Below, one piece after another: positions 19,385 to 28,229 of a DNA stretch of 64,000 nt. The notes under the pieces were generated by a model. It saw only the letters and a program-made list of their open reading frames with translations. It was not told where the DNA came from and did not search any database. The stretch comes from Burkholderia cepacia GG4 (GTDB taxonomy: Bacteria; Pseudomonadota; Gammaproteobacteria; Burkholderiales; Burkholderiaceae). A program made the position numbers and the translations under genes. The stretch spans positions 62,001 through 126,000 of the forward strand of contig NC_018513.1 of assembly GCF_000292915.1 (NCBI RefSeq). Direction: 5' to 3'. Position 1 is the first letter of the stretch. Every line of letters begins with the position of its first letter.

Positions 19385-19885
19385 CAGCCCGCTGACATGC
19401 GCGACAGCGGGCCGCCATCCGGGCGCCCGCTGGTTCGCTATGCGAAGCAAGCTGTCGCGTGAGGATCGCAACGGCACGAACGGCAATAGGCGTTGCGCAA
19501 CGCGCAACTGCACCGCAAGCCGCGCATTTCGCGCGGTTTTTTCTTGTCGCGCGGCGAGGCGACACGCAGCGCGGCATGCCTGCATTCGCGCGGGCACGGA
19601 CCGTGCGTTTGCGTCGCTATCGATGATGCACGTGTCAAAAAAACGCGGTGCAAATTCGCGTGCAGCCGCACCCCGCATGGCGGCCAGCCCTATAAGTGCA
19701 AATCCCGATGATTGCACTGCACCAACGGGGAGACAATGTTGCGCAGTGTGCATACGCGTCGGCGCGGGAGACCACCCTCGATGCGTAATATGGCGTCCGG
19801 GGGCAGCCTGCTCATCCGCTGACCTGTTCGCGGTCGCTGGCGCGAATCTTCCCGGTGCTTCGCCTGACTTCGTACGGAAGGGAAC
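19385..19885. other. Intergenic region before the first liv cluster
   Basis: Apart from an intrinsic terminator at 19520-19542, these 501 bp hold no gene I can support. The livG-type start at 19886 is preceded by AAGGGAACA. No clear promoter stands out. Confidence 0.5.
19520..19542 (+). terminator. Intrinsic terminator downstream of the GMC gene
   Basis: CCGCGC and GCGCGG pair across a short ATTTC loop, followed by six T residues. It lies 135 bp after the stop codon. Confidence 0.75.
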
Positions 19886-20665
19886 ATGATTCTCGGCGAC
19901 ACGATTCTGGAAACACGCGGACTAACGAAAGAATTCAGGGGCTTCACCGCCGTGAACGGTGTCAACCTGCGTGTGCGCCGCGGTTCGATCCACGCGTTGA
20001 TCGGACCGAACGGCGCGGGCAAGACCACCTGCTTCAACCTGTTGACCAAGTTCCTGACACCGACGGCCGGTCAGATCGTCTTCAACGGGATCGACATCAC
20101 CGACGAGCGGCCCGCACAGGTCGCGCGGCGCGGCATCATTCGTTCATTCCAGATCTCTGCGGTATTTCCGCATCTGACCGCGTTGCAGAACGTGCGCATC
20201 GGCCTGCAGCGCTCGCTCGGCACCGAATTCCATTTCTGGCGCAGCGAGCGCACGTTGCAGCGCCTCGACGATCGCGCGATGGACCTGCTCACGCAGGTCG
20301 GCCTCACCGATTTCGCGCACGTGCCGACCGTCGAGCTCGCCTACGGCCGCAAGCGCGCGCTCGAGATCGCGACGACGCTCGCGATGGAACCCGAACTGAT
20401 GCTGCTCGACGAGCCCACGCAGGGGATGGGCCACGAGGATGTCGACCGCGTGACCGCGCTGATCAAGAAGGTCGCGGCCGGCCGCACGATCCTGATGGTC
20501 GAGCACAACATGAACGTGATCGCCGGCATCTCGGACACGATCACGGTCCTGCAGCGCGGTGAGGTGCTGGCCGAAGGCTCATATGCGGAAGTGTCGAAGA
20601 ATCCGCTCGTGATCGAGGCGTACATGGGCAGTGCCGACGCGGCGCTCGCGGGGGCGCACGCATGA
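19886..20665 (+). CDS. LivG-type ABC transporter ATPase
   Basis: This 259-residue ATPase belongs to the branched-chain amino acid (HAAT) transporter class. Walker A is intact (G40 to T47, lysine K46), Walker B is LMLLDE (171-176), and the H-loop is VEHNMN. The ABC signature reads LAYGR at 151-155 where most ABC proteins have LSGGQ and typical LivG has YGQQR. It opens a five-gene operon, and its last four bases overlap the next ATPase gene (ATGA). The partner ATPase has a changed Walker A, so the two may form one good and one degenerate ATP site. Confidence 0.92.
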   Translation: MILGDTILETRGLTKEFRGFTAVNGVNLRVRRGSIHALIGPNGAGKTTCFNLLTKFLTPTAGQIVFNGIDITDERPAQVARRGIIRSFQISAVFPHLTALQNVRIGLQRSLGTEFHFWRSERTLQRLDDRAMDLLTQVGLTDFAHVPTVELAYGRKRALEIATTLAMEPELMLLDEPTQGMGHEDVDRVTALIKKVAAGRTILMVEHNMNVIAGISDTITVLQRGEVLAEGSYAEVSKNPLVIEAYMGSADAALAGAHA

Positions 20666-21417
20666 GGCACAGCGAACGGGAGGAACGCGAATTGAGCGGC
20701 GTCGAAAGCGGCACGCCCGCGCTGGAGATCACGGGCCTCGAGGCCTGGTACGGGGAATCCCACATATTGCACGGTGTCGACCTGAGCGTGCACCGCGGCG
20801 AGGTCGTCACGCTGCTCGGCCGCAACGGTGCGGGCCGCACGACGACGCTGCGCGCGATCATGGGCCTCACGGGCCGCCGCAGCGGCTCGATCAAGGTTGC
20901 CGGCAACGAGACGGTCGGCCTCGCGACGCATCGCATCGCGCATTTCGGTGTCGGCTATTGCCCGGAGGAGCGCGGGATCTTCTCGAGCCTGTCGTGCGAG
21001 GAGAACCTGATGCTGCCGCCGCCGATCGGGCCGCGCGAGCACGCGATGTCGCTCGACGAGATCTACGCGATGTTCCCGAACCTCGCGTCGCGCAGGCAGA
21101 GCCAGGGCACGCGGCTGTCCGGCGGCGAGCAGCAGATGCTCGCGGTCGCGCGGATCCTGCGTACCGGCGCGAACCTGCTGCTGCTCGACGAGATTTCCGA
21201 AGGCCTCGCGCCGGTGATCGTGCAGGCGCTCGCGCGAATGATCATCGCGCTGAAGGCGCGCGGCTACACGGTCGTGATGGTCGAACAGAATTTCCGCTTC
21301 GCCGCACCCCTCGCCGACCGCTTCTACGTGATGGAGCATGGCCGCATCGTCGAGCATTTCCGCTCATCCGAACTGGAAGGCAAGATGCCGATCCTTCACG
21401 ACCTCCTCGGAGTGTGA
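20662..21417 (+). CDS. LivF-type ABC transporter ATPase with arginine in Walker A
   Basis: This 251-residue protein has the LivF layout: signature LSGGE at 152-156, Walker B LLLLDE ending at E177, and EQN in place of the usual H-loop. The Walker A loop is GRNGAGRT (53-60). The invariant lysine is replaced by R59, coded CGC at 20836-20838, so the change is not a reading ambiguity. Lysine-to-arginine normally cripples ATP hydrolysis, yet the rest of the protein is intact. It pairs with the preceding LivG-type ATPase. The two ATPases precede the binding protein and permeases, which is not the usual order. Confidence 0.9.
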   Translation: MRHSEREERELSGVESGTPALEITGLEAWYGESHILHGVDLSVHRGEVVTLLGRNGAGRTTTLRAIMGLTGRRSGSIKVAGNETVGLATHRIAHFGVGYCPEERGIFSSLSCEENLMLPPPIGPREHAMSLDEIYAMFPNLASRRQSQGTRLSGGEQQMLAVARILRTGANLLLLDEISEGLAPVIVQALARMIIALKARGYTVVMVEQNFRFAAPLADRFYVMEHGRIVEHFRSSELEGKMPILHDLLGV

Positions 21418-21494
21418 CGCCACACCGTTTCCCTTGCCGCTAGCCGTGGCGGCCCTCGAACAACCACAACGCATCAGAACAACAGGAGACGTCA

Positions 21495-22694
21495 ATGAAA
21501 ATGAAGACCCTCGCACACGCTTGTCTCGCGGTCGCGACCGCAGCGTTTACCGCCGGCGCCGCACACGCCGCAGACAGCGTGAAGATCGGCTTCATCACCG
21601 ACATGTCGGGGCTTTACGCGGACATCGACGGGCAGGGCGGCCTCGAGGCGATCCGGATGGCGGTCGCCGACTTCGGCGGCAAGGTGCTCGGCAAGCCGAT
21701 CGAGGTCGTCTATGCCGACCACCAGAACAAGGCGGACATCGCCGCATCCAAGGCGCGTGAGTGGATGGACCGCGGCGGGCTCGACCTGCTGGTCGGCGGC
21801 ACGAACTCGGCGACCGCGCTGTCGATGAACCAGGTCGCGGCCGAGAAGAAGAAGGTCTACATCAACATCGGCGCGGGCGCCGACACGCTGACCAACGAGC
21901 AGTGCACGCCGTACACGGTCCACTATGCATACGACACCATGGCGCTCGCGAAGGGCACCGGTTCGGCGGTGGTGAAGCAGGGCGGCAAGAGCTGGTTCTT
22001 CCTGACCGCCGACTACGCGTTCGGCAAGGCGCTCGAGAAGAACACGTCGGACGTCGTCAAGGCGAACGGCGGCCAGGTGCTCGGCACGGTGCGGCATCCG
22101 CTGTCGGCGTCGGACTTCTCGTCGTTCCTGCTGCAGGCGCAGTCGTCGAAGGCGCAGATCCTCGGCCTCGCGAACGCGGGCGGCGACACGATCAACTCGA
22201 TCAAGGCCGCGAAGGAATTCGGCATCACGAAGTCGATGAAGATCGCCGCGCTGCTGATGTTCATCGACGACGTGCACAGCCTCGGCCTCGAGACGACGCA
22301 GGGCCTCGTGCTGACCGACAGCTGGTACTGGAACCGCGACGCGGCATCGCGCCAGTGGGCGCAGCGCTACTTCGGCAAGATGAAGAAGATGCCGTCGAGC
22401 CTGCAGGCGGCCGACTATTCGTCGGTGACGACCTACCTGAAGGCCGTGCAGGCGGCCGGCACGACCGACTCCGACAAGGTGATGGCCGAGCTGAAGAAGA
22501 TGAAGATCAACGACTTCTACGCGAAGGGCGCCATCCGCCAGGACGGCAGCATGATCCACGACATGTACCTGATGGAGGTGAAGAAGCCGTCGGAATCGAA
22601 GGAGCCGTGGGACTACTACAAGGTGCTCGCGACGATTCCGGGCGACCAGGCGTTCGGCACGAAGCAGGAATCGCGCTGCGCGCTGTGGAAGTAA
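21495..22694 (+). CDS. Periplasmic substrate-binding protein of the first liv cluster
   Basis: This 399-residue protein starts with a Sec signal peptide (MKMKTLAHACLAVATAAFTA, then cleavage after AHA). The type I periplasmic binding fold of the LivJ/AmiC family follows (VKIGFITDMSGLYADIDGQGG). It delivers its ligand to the permease pair encoded next. The cluster is of the HAAT class, whose members carry branched-chain amino acids, amides, urea or aromatic acids; the ligand cannot be fixed from sequence. An AACAGGAGAC Shine-Dalgarno precedes the ATG. Confidence 0.92.
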   Translation: MKMKTLAHACLAVATAAFTAGAAHAADSVKIGFITDMSGLYADIDGQGGLEAIRMAVADFGGKVLGKPIEVVYADHQNKADIAASKAREWMDRGGLDLLVGGTNSATALSMNQVAAEKKKVYINIGAGADTLTNEQCTPYTVHYAYDTMALAKGTGSAVVKQGGKSWFFLTADYAFGKALEKNTSDVVKANGGQVLGTVRHPLSASDFSSFLLQAQSSKAQILGLANAGGDTINSIKAAKEFGITKSMKIAALLMFIDDVHSLGLETTQGLVLTDSWYWNRDAASRQWAQRYFGKMKKMPSSLQAADYSSVTTYLKAVQAAGTTDSDKVMAELKKMKINDFYAKGAIRQDGSMIHDMYLMEVKKPSESKEPWDYYKVLATIPGDQAFGTKQESRCALWK

Positions 22695-22808
22695 GCGCAA
22701 CGTAGCGGCGCGTAGCGGCGGCCGCAGCGATGTGCCCGCTGCGCCGCCCGCGTGCGCGACTGCTTGAAGGTTGTGCACGCAACGAAACTCATTCTGACGG
22801 CTAAGTCG

Positions 22809-23693
22809 ATGGAAATCTTTGGCATTCCGTTACCGGCGATGCTGAGCCAGTTGCTGCTCGGGCTCGTCAACGGCTCGTTCTACGCGATCCTGAGCCTCGG
22901 GCTCGCGGTGATTTTCGGGCTGCTCAACGTGATCAACTTCGCGCATGGCGCGCTGTTCATGCTGGGTGCGATGCTCGCGTGGATGGGCCTGTCGTACTTC
23001 GGGTTGCCGTACTGGGCGATGCTCGTGCTGGCGCCGCTGATCGTCGGCGCGTTCGGGATCGTGATCGAGCGTTCGATGCTGCGCTGGCTGTACAAGCTCG
23101 ATCACCTGTACGGCCTGTTGCTCACGTTCGGCCTCACGCTCGTCGTCGAAGGCGTGTTCCGGTCGATCTACGGATCGTCCGGCCAGCCGTACGACGTGCC
23201 GTCGCAGCTCTCCGGCGCGACCAATCTCGGCTTCATGTTCCTGCCGAACTACCGCGCGTGGGTGGTCGTCGCGTCGCTCGCGGTGTGCCTCGTGACCTGG
23301 TTCGTGATCGAGAAGACGCGCCTGGGCGCCTATCTGCGCGCGGGCACCGAGAACCCGAAGCTCGTCGAGGCGTTCGGCGTGAACGTACCGATGATGATCA
23401 CGCTCACCTACGGCTTCGGCGTCGCGCTCGCCGCGTTCGCGGGCGTGCTCGCCGCGCCGGTGATCCAGGTGTCGCCGCTGATGGGCCAGCCGATGATCAT
23501 CACCGTGTTCGCGGTGGTCGTGATCGGCGGGATGGGCTCGATTCTCGGCTCGATCATCACGGGGCTGATGCTCGGGGTGATCGAGGGCTTCACGCGCGTG
23601 TTCTATCCGGAAGCATCGGCCACCGTCGTGTTTGTGATCATGGCGATCGTGCTGCTGATCCGCCCGGCGGGCCTGTTCGGCAAGGAAAAATGA
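22809..23693 (+). CDS. LivH-type ABC permease
   Basis: This 294-residue, highly hydrophobic protein has about eight membrane spans and begins in the manner of LivH permeases (LLLGLVNGSFYAILSLGLAVIFGLLNVINFAHGA). It forms the translocation path with the LivM-type permease. ATG 22809 was preferred to an upstream in-frame ATG because it gives the normal family start, although its Shine-Dalgarno is weak. The stop overlaps the next start (ATGA). Confidence 0.9.
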   Translation: MEIFGIPLPAMLSQLLLGLVNGSFYAILSLGLAVIFGLLNVINFAHGALFMLGAMLAWMGLSYFGLPYWAMLVLAPLIVGAFGIVIERSMLRWLYKLDHLYGLLLTFGLTLVVEGVFRSIYGSSGQPYDVPSQLSGATNLGFMFLPNYRAWVVVASLAVCLVTWFVIEKTRLGAYLRAGTENPKLVEAFGVNVPMMITLTYGFGVALAAFAGVLAAPVIQVSPLMGQPMIITVFAVVVIGGMGSILGSIITGLMLGVIEGFTRVFYPEASATVVFVIMAIVLLIRPAGLFGKEK

Positions 23694-24667
23694 TGCAGAG
23701 AAAAGTGCTCTATGGCGTGCTGCTTGCCGCACTGCTTGCCGCGCCGTTCATCGGCGCGTATCCGGTGTTCGTGATGAAGGTGCTCACATTCGCGCTGTTC
23801 GCGGCCGCGTTCAACCTGCTGATCGGCTATACGGGGCTGCTGTCGTTCGGCCATGCAATGTTCCTCGCGACCGCCGGCTACGCGGCCGGCTATGCGATCC
23901 AGACGCTCGGCTTCACGCCGGAGCTCGGCGTGCTCGTCGGGACGTTCGCCGCGACGCTGCTCGGGCTGGTCGTCGGCCTGTTCGCGATCCGCCGGCAGGG
24001 CATCTACTTCGCGATGATCACGCTCGCGTTCGCGCAGATGGTCTACTTCATCTACCTGCAGGCGCCGTTCACGCACGGCGAGGACGGCCTGCAGGGCGTG
24101 CCGCGCGGGCACTTGTTCGGGCTCGTCGACCTGTCGAACGACGTCGCGCTGTACTACGTCGTGCTCGCGGTGATCGTCGCGGCGTGCGCGTTCATCGTGC
24201 GGATCGTGCACTCGCCGTTCGGCCAGGTGCTCGTCGCCATCAAGGAGAACGAGGCGCGCGCGATCTCGCTCGGCTACGACACCGACCGCTTCAAGCTGCT
24301 CGCGTTCATCCTGTCGGCCGGGCTCGCGGGGCTGGCCGGCTCGCTGAAGGTGCTGGTGCTCGGCTTCGAGACGCTGTCCGACGCGTACTGGACGATGTCG
24401 GGCCTCGTCGTGCTGATGACGCTCGTCGGCGGGATGGGCACGCTGTTCGGGCCGCTGCTCGGCGCGGCGCTGATCGTCGCGCTGGAGGACCGCCTCGGCG
24501 ACATCGGCGAATCGCTCGCGTCGATCACCGGCGTCGGCTGGTTCCGCTCGCTCGGCGAATCGGCGACGATCGTCACGGGGCTGATCTTCATCGCATGCGT
24601 GCTGGCGTTCCGGCGCGGGATCGTCGGCGAGATGGTCGCGCGGGTCAAGACGCTCCGGCCGTCCTGA
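23690..24667 (+). CDS. LivM-type ABC permease
   Basis: This 325-residue membrane protein has the LivM core: LLIGYTGLLSFGHAMFLATAGY, the EAA-like cytoplasmic loop KENEARAISLGYDTDRFKLL and VGGMGTLFGPLLGA. It completes the transporter of the first liv cluster. Tandem ATG codons lie at 23690 and 23693, the first overlapping the livH-type stop; AAGGAA lies four bases upstream. A long in-frame extension to the left runs inside the previous gene and is not coding. Confidence 0.9.
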   Translation: MMQRKVLYGVLLAALLAAPFIGAYPVFVMKVLTFALFAAAFNLLIGYTGLLSFGHAMFLATAGYAAGYAIQTLGFTPELGVLVGTFAATLLGLVVGLFAIRRQGIYFAMITLAFAQMVYFIYLQAPFTHGEDGLQGVPRGHLFGLVDLSNDVALYYVVLAVIVAACAFIVRIVHSPFGQVLVAIKENEARAISLGYDTDRFKLLAFILSAGLAGLAGSLKVLVLGFETLSDAYWTMSGLVVLMTLVGGMGTLFGPLLGAALIVALEDRLGDIGESLASITGVGWFRSLGESATIVTGLIFIACVLAFRRGIVGEMVARVKTLRPS

Positions 24668-24927
24668 TGGCATCGCGCCGGGCGATGCGACGCGTTGATG
24701 CGAAGCACCATCCGGCACGGCCCGGAAGGGTGCCGCGGCGGGCGCCGGCCGGCGCCGCGCGGCAAGGCTGGCGCCCCATTTTCGTGCGGCGATGCACCAT
24801 AGGGGTAAATGCTAAGTTGTCGCAGGGTGAAAGGTCCTTTAATCTTCGTCTCAGTTCTGATGCACCGCGAAACGAATTTGCAGGTGGAGAACGAGGAGAC
24901 AATCGAGGCACAAAGTGCCCGGACCCC

Positions 24928-24964
24928 AAAGCGCTGTTGGACGGAATCCAACAGCGCTTTTTCA
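24928..24964 (+). terminator. Strong intrinsic terminator after the first liv cluster
   Basis: The 14-bp perfect stem AAAGCGCTGTTGGA/TCCAACAGCGCTTT closes on CGGAA and runs into TTTTT. It lies 260 bp after the livM-type stop. Confidence 0.9.
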
Positions 24965-25726
24965 TTTGCGTGCACGATTTTCCTTCGATGGTGCAGCGGC
25001 CGGCGTCGTGTCTGCACGATCGCGCCCGCACCGTGCGTCTCCCGCGGCTCACGCGCGTCCCCCCCGTTCCTCTCCTTTCCTGCAAGCCGTTCGCCGCTGG
25101 CGCGCAGCCACGCGCATGCCGTTCGGGCTTACCCGGTTGGCGTGCGCAAATGGCGTCCGTTACACTCAGCTTTCGCCGACCGCGCGGTCGGGAAAATCGG
25201 TCGGCAGTTCTCCTACAAGCAAAATGCAGAAGAGGGAGTACGGTTGGATGAGAAGCGCAGGGCGAAGGATCGGGGCAGGAGGGGCGGCTGGTGCCGCTCG
25301 TTCGGGGTCGGGTGCGCGTGGGTATCTCGTGGCGTGCGCGAGCCGTCCAGCGGCCGCTATGCGCGTTTCGGCGCGATTTGCCGGGGAGGCTGTTTCGCCA
25401 GTCGTTGCGTTCGCATCCGTATCGTCATTCGCGTTCGCATTGGCATGAATGGCCGGCTTTCTCAGCTTGAGCCGCCCGCGCGCGTGGCCGAATCAGTCCG
25501 GGCCAGCCTGCCTTCCGCAGATCGTTGCATTCGCATCGATCGCATCTCGCGCAACGGCGCATTCCTCTGTTTGCTTCATTCCGACGACATCGCCGTCGCG
25601 CATCGTGTTGCGGTCGAACGACCGTTTCGGCGCGCGATGCGGCGCGCGCGCATGTGGTGTCGTCCGGGCGCTGTCGCGGCGGTGGCGTTTCACGGGAAAA
25701 CGAGCGTAGGCGTGGTCCGGCGAGAT

Positions 25727-25742
25727 AGTTAAATTATTAACT
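25727..25742. promoter_or_regulatory. AT-rich inverted repeat upstream of the second liv cluster
   Basis: AGTTAA and TTAACT flank ATTA in an otherwise GC-rich region, 69 bp before the binding-protein ATG. It may be an operator or part of the promoter. Confidence 0.4.
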
Positions 25743-25810
25743 TGTTTTGGGGAACGGGAGCCGCCCGAGCGACCCGCGGATTTTTCGAGCAGCGTTTGGA
25801 GACAACCTAG

Positions 25811-26968
25811 ATGAAGATGAATCGATGGATGGAGGCCGTGCTTGCCGCGGGCCTCGTGTGCGCGGCGGCAACGGCGTCGGCGCAGGTGAAGATCGGCGTG
25901 ACGCTGTCGGCCACCGGGCCGGCCGCGTCGCTCGGGATTCCGGAAAAGAACACGATCGCGCTGCTGCCGAAGGAAATCGCGGGCAAGAGCGTGCAGTACA
26001 TCGTACTCGACGATGCGTCCGACACGAGCCGCGCGGTGCAGAACGTGCGCAAGCTGATCGATGAGGATCACGTCGACGCGATCATCGGTTCGTCCGTCAC
26101 GCCGAACTCGCTCGCGATGCTCGACCCGGTGTCGCAGGGCAAGACGCCGACGATCTCGCTCGCGGCGAGCGCGCAGATCATCTCGCCGATGGACGCGAAG
26201 CGCGCGTGGATGTTCAAGGTGCCGCAGAACGACCAGCTGATGGCCGACGCGATCGCCGGCTACATGGCGAAGCACGGCGTGAAGACGGTCGGCTTCATCG
26301 GCTTCGCCGACGCGTACGGTGACAGCTGGTACAACACGTTCAACGCGGCCGCCGCGAAGAACGGTCTGAAGGTCGTGTCGAACGAGCGCTACAACCGTAC
26401 CGACGCATCGGTGATGGGGCAGGTGCTGAAGCTGATGGGCTCGAATCCGGACGCGGTGCTGATCGCCGGCTCCGGCACGCCGGCCGCGCTGCCGGCCAAG
26501 ACGTTGAAGGAGCGTGGCTACAAGGGCAAGGTGTACCAGACGCACGGCGTCGCCAACAACGACTTCCTGCGCGTGTGCGGCAAGGATTGCGAAGGCGAGA
26601 TCCTGCCGGCCGGCCCGGTGCTCGTCACCGACCAGCTGCCCGATACGAACCCGGTGAAGAAGCCGGCGCTCGGCTACAAGGCCGCATACGAGAAGGCAAA
26701 CGGCGCGGGTTCGCTGTCGACTTTCGGCGGGCATGCGTGGGATGCGGGGCTGCTGCTGCAGCATGCGATTCCCGACGCGCTGAAGAAGGGCCAGCCGGGC
26801 ACCGAGGCGTTCCGCGAGGCGCTGCGCGCATCGCTCGAGAGCGTGAAGGACCTGCCCGTGTCGCACGGCGTGATCAACATGACGTCGACCGACCACAACG
26901 GCTTCGACACGCGTGCGCGCGTGATGGTGCAGATCGTCGACGGCAAGTGGAAGCTGCAGGCCGAGTAA
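25811..26968 (+). CDS. Periplasmic substrate-binding protein of the second liv cluster
   Basis: This 385-residue protein has a Sec signal peptide (MKMNRWMEAVLAAGLVCAAA, cleavage near ASA) and a LivJ-type binding fold (VKIGVTLSATGPAASLGIPE). It heads an operon with two permease units and two ATPases. TGGAGACAAC precedes the ATG. The ligand is probably an amino acid or a related carboxylate, but it cannot be specified. Confidence 0.92.
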   Translation: MKMNRWMEAVLAAGLVCAAATASAQVKIGVTLSATGPAASLGIPEKNTIALLPKEIAGKSVQYIVLDDASDTSRAVQNVRKLIDEDHVDAIIGSSVTPNSLAMLDPVSQGKTPTISLAASAQIISPMDAKRAWMFKVPQNDQLMADAIAGYMAKHGVKTVGFIGFADAYGDSWYNTFNAAAAKNGLKVVSNERYNRTDASVMGQVLKLMGSNPDAVLIAGSGTPAALPAKTLKERGYKGKVYQTHGVANNDFLRVCGKDCEGEILPAGPVLVTDQLPDTNPVKKPALGYKAAYEKANGAGSLSTFGGHAWDAGLLLQHAIPDALKKGQPGTEAFREALRASLESVKDLPVSHGVINMTSTDHNGFDTRARVMVQIVDGKWKLQAE

Positions 26969-27169
26969 GCACCACGTGAAACCGGCGGGCGCGGCGCGAA
27001 CGGCGCCGTGCTCGCCGTCGGCAGCGCGGCGGGCCTGGCGGCCCGCATCCGCGCCGCATGGAATCTCCGGGAAGCCCCCGCGCGACGCCTGACGCTCCGG
27101 TCTTGCGGTCCGCGCGCCCGGGCTGCTCCCGTCGCCGTTTCTCCGCAGCATTCTCGATACACGAAACGT

Positions 27170-28225
27170 ATGGATCTCTCGATTGCGGCGATCCTCGCGC
27201 AAGACGGCATCACGACCGGCGCCATTTATGCATTGCTGTCGCTGGCGCTCGTGCTGGTGTTTTCCGTCACGCGGGTGATCTTCATTCCCCAGGGCGAATT
27301 CGTCGCCTACGGTGCGCTGACGCTCGCGGCGTTGCAGGCACAGAAATTTCCCGCCACCTGCTGGCTGCTGTTCGTGATGGGCATCGCGTGCTTCCTGCTG
27401 GAAGTCGGCGGCCTGATTCGCCATCGCGAACGTCGCCATCAGCTCGGCCGCACGCTCACGACGCTGACCAGCCGCTACGTCCTGCTGCCGCTCGCGGTGT
27501 TCGCGGTCACGCGCGGCGTCGCCGCGCAGCCGTTGCCGATGCTCGCGCAGATCGCACTGACGCTTGCGATCGTCGTGCCGATGGGGCCGTTCGTCTACCG
27601 GCTCGTCTATCAGCCGATCGCCGAAGGCACGACGCTGCTGCTGCTGATCGTATCGGTGGCCGTCCATTTCGCGATGGTCGGCCTCGGGCTCGTGATGTTC
27701 GGCGCGGAAGGCTCGCGCACCAACGGATTCACCGATGCGTCGCTGGCGATCGGCGGCATGACGGTGTCGGTGCAGAGCATCCTGGTGGTCGTGACCGCGC
27801 TGGTGCTGATCGGTGCGCTCTACGTGTACTTCGGGCGCACGATCGCCGGCAAGGCGCTGCGCGCGACGTCGGTGAACCGGCTCGGCGCGCGGCTCGTCGG
27901 CATCGGCACGACTGAAGCAGGGCGCCTCGCGTTCACGTTGGCGGCGGGGCTCGGCGTGCTGTCCGGCATCCTCGTCGGTCCGCTGACGACGATCTACTAC
28001 GACTCCGGCTTCCTGATCGGCCTGAAGGGTTTCGTCGGCGCGATCATCGGCGGGCTGGTCAGCTATCCGCTCGCGGCCGCCGGCTCGCTGCTGGTCGGTG
28101 TGCTCGAATCGTATTCGTCGTTCTGGGCGAGTGCATACAAGGAAGTGATCGTGTTCACGCTGATCATTCCGGTGCTGCTGTGGCGCAGCTTCGCGACGCC
28201 GCACGCGGAAGAGGAAGAGGAGTGA
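27170..28225 (+). CDS. LivH-type ABC permease
   Basis: This 351-residue membrane protein is longer than typical LivH (about 290-310 residues). The extra length is a charged cytoplasmic segment after the second or third span ([13 protein letters not shown]). The start [31 protein letters not shown] fits the family; the longer upstream frame lacks a Shine-Dalgarno. The end is a run of five glutamates. The next gene begins four bases after the stop. Confidence 0.9.
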   Translation: MDLSIAAILAQDGITTGAIYALLSLALVLVFSVTRVIFIPQGEFVAYGALTLAALQAQKFPATCWLLFVMGIACFLLEVGGLIRHRERRHQLGRTLTTLTSRYVLLPLAVFAVTRGVAAQPLPMLAQIALTLAIVVPMGPFVYRLVYQPIAEGTTLLLLIVSVAVHFAMVGLGLVMFGAEGSRTNGFTDASLAIGGMTVSVQSILVVVTALVLIGALYVYFGRTIAGKALRATSVNRLGARLVGIGTTEAGRLAFTLAAGLGVLSGILVGPLTTIYYDSGFLIGLKGFVGAIIGGLVSYPLAAAGSLLVGVLESYSSFWASAYKEVIVFTLIIPVLLWRSFATPHAEEEEE

Positions 28226-28229
28226 CGCG

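Larger units (their letters stand above)
24668..25810. other. 1.1-kb region between the two liv clusters
   Basis: No gene is supported here. A strong rightward terminator lies at 24928-24964, and a small AT-rich dyad lies at 25727-25742 before the second cluster. A frame from about 25224 reads a low-complexity Ala/Gly/Arg peptide without a Shine-Dalgarno; I regard it as chance. The segment 24800-24960 could be a small RNA ending at the terminator. Confidence 0.5.

Noticed and set aside
22700..22740. Short direct repeat GTAGCGGC after the first binding-protein gene
   Set aside because: Only two adjacent copies of a GC-rich octamer; not more than chance in this composition.
19886..24667. Naming the first liv cluster as the urea transporter urtABCDE
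   Set aside because: The gene order, the binding-protein sequence and the ATPase motifs do not match Urt, and no urease genes adjoin it.
25224..25448. Possible 74-residue Ala/Gly/Arg-rich protein before the second liv cluster
   Set aside because: No Shine-Dalgarno, low complexity and no family resemblance; such frames are common in non-coding GC-rich DNA.
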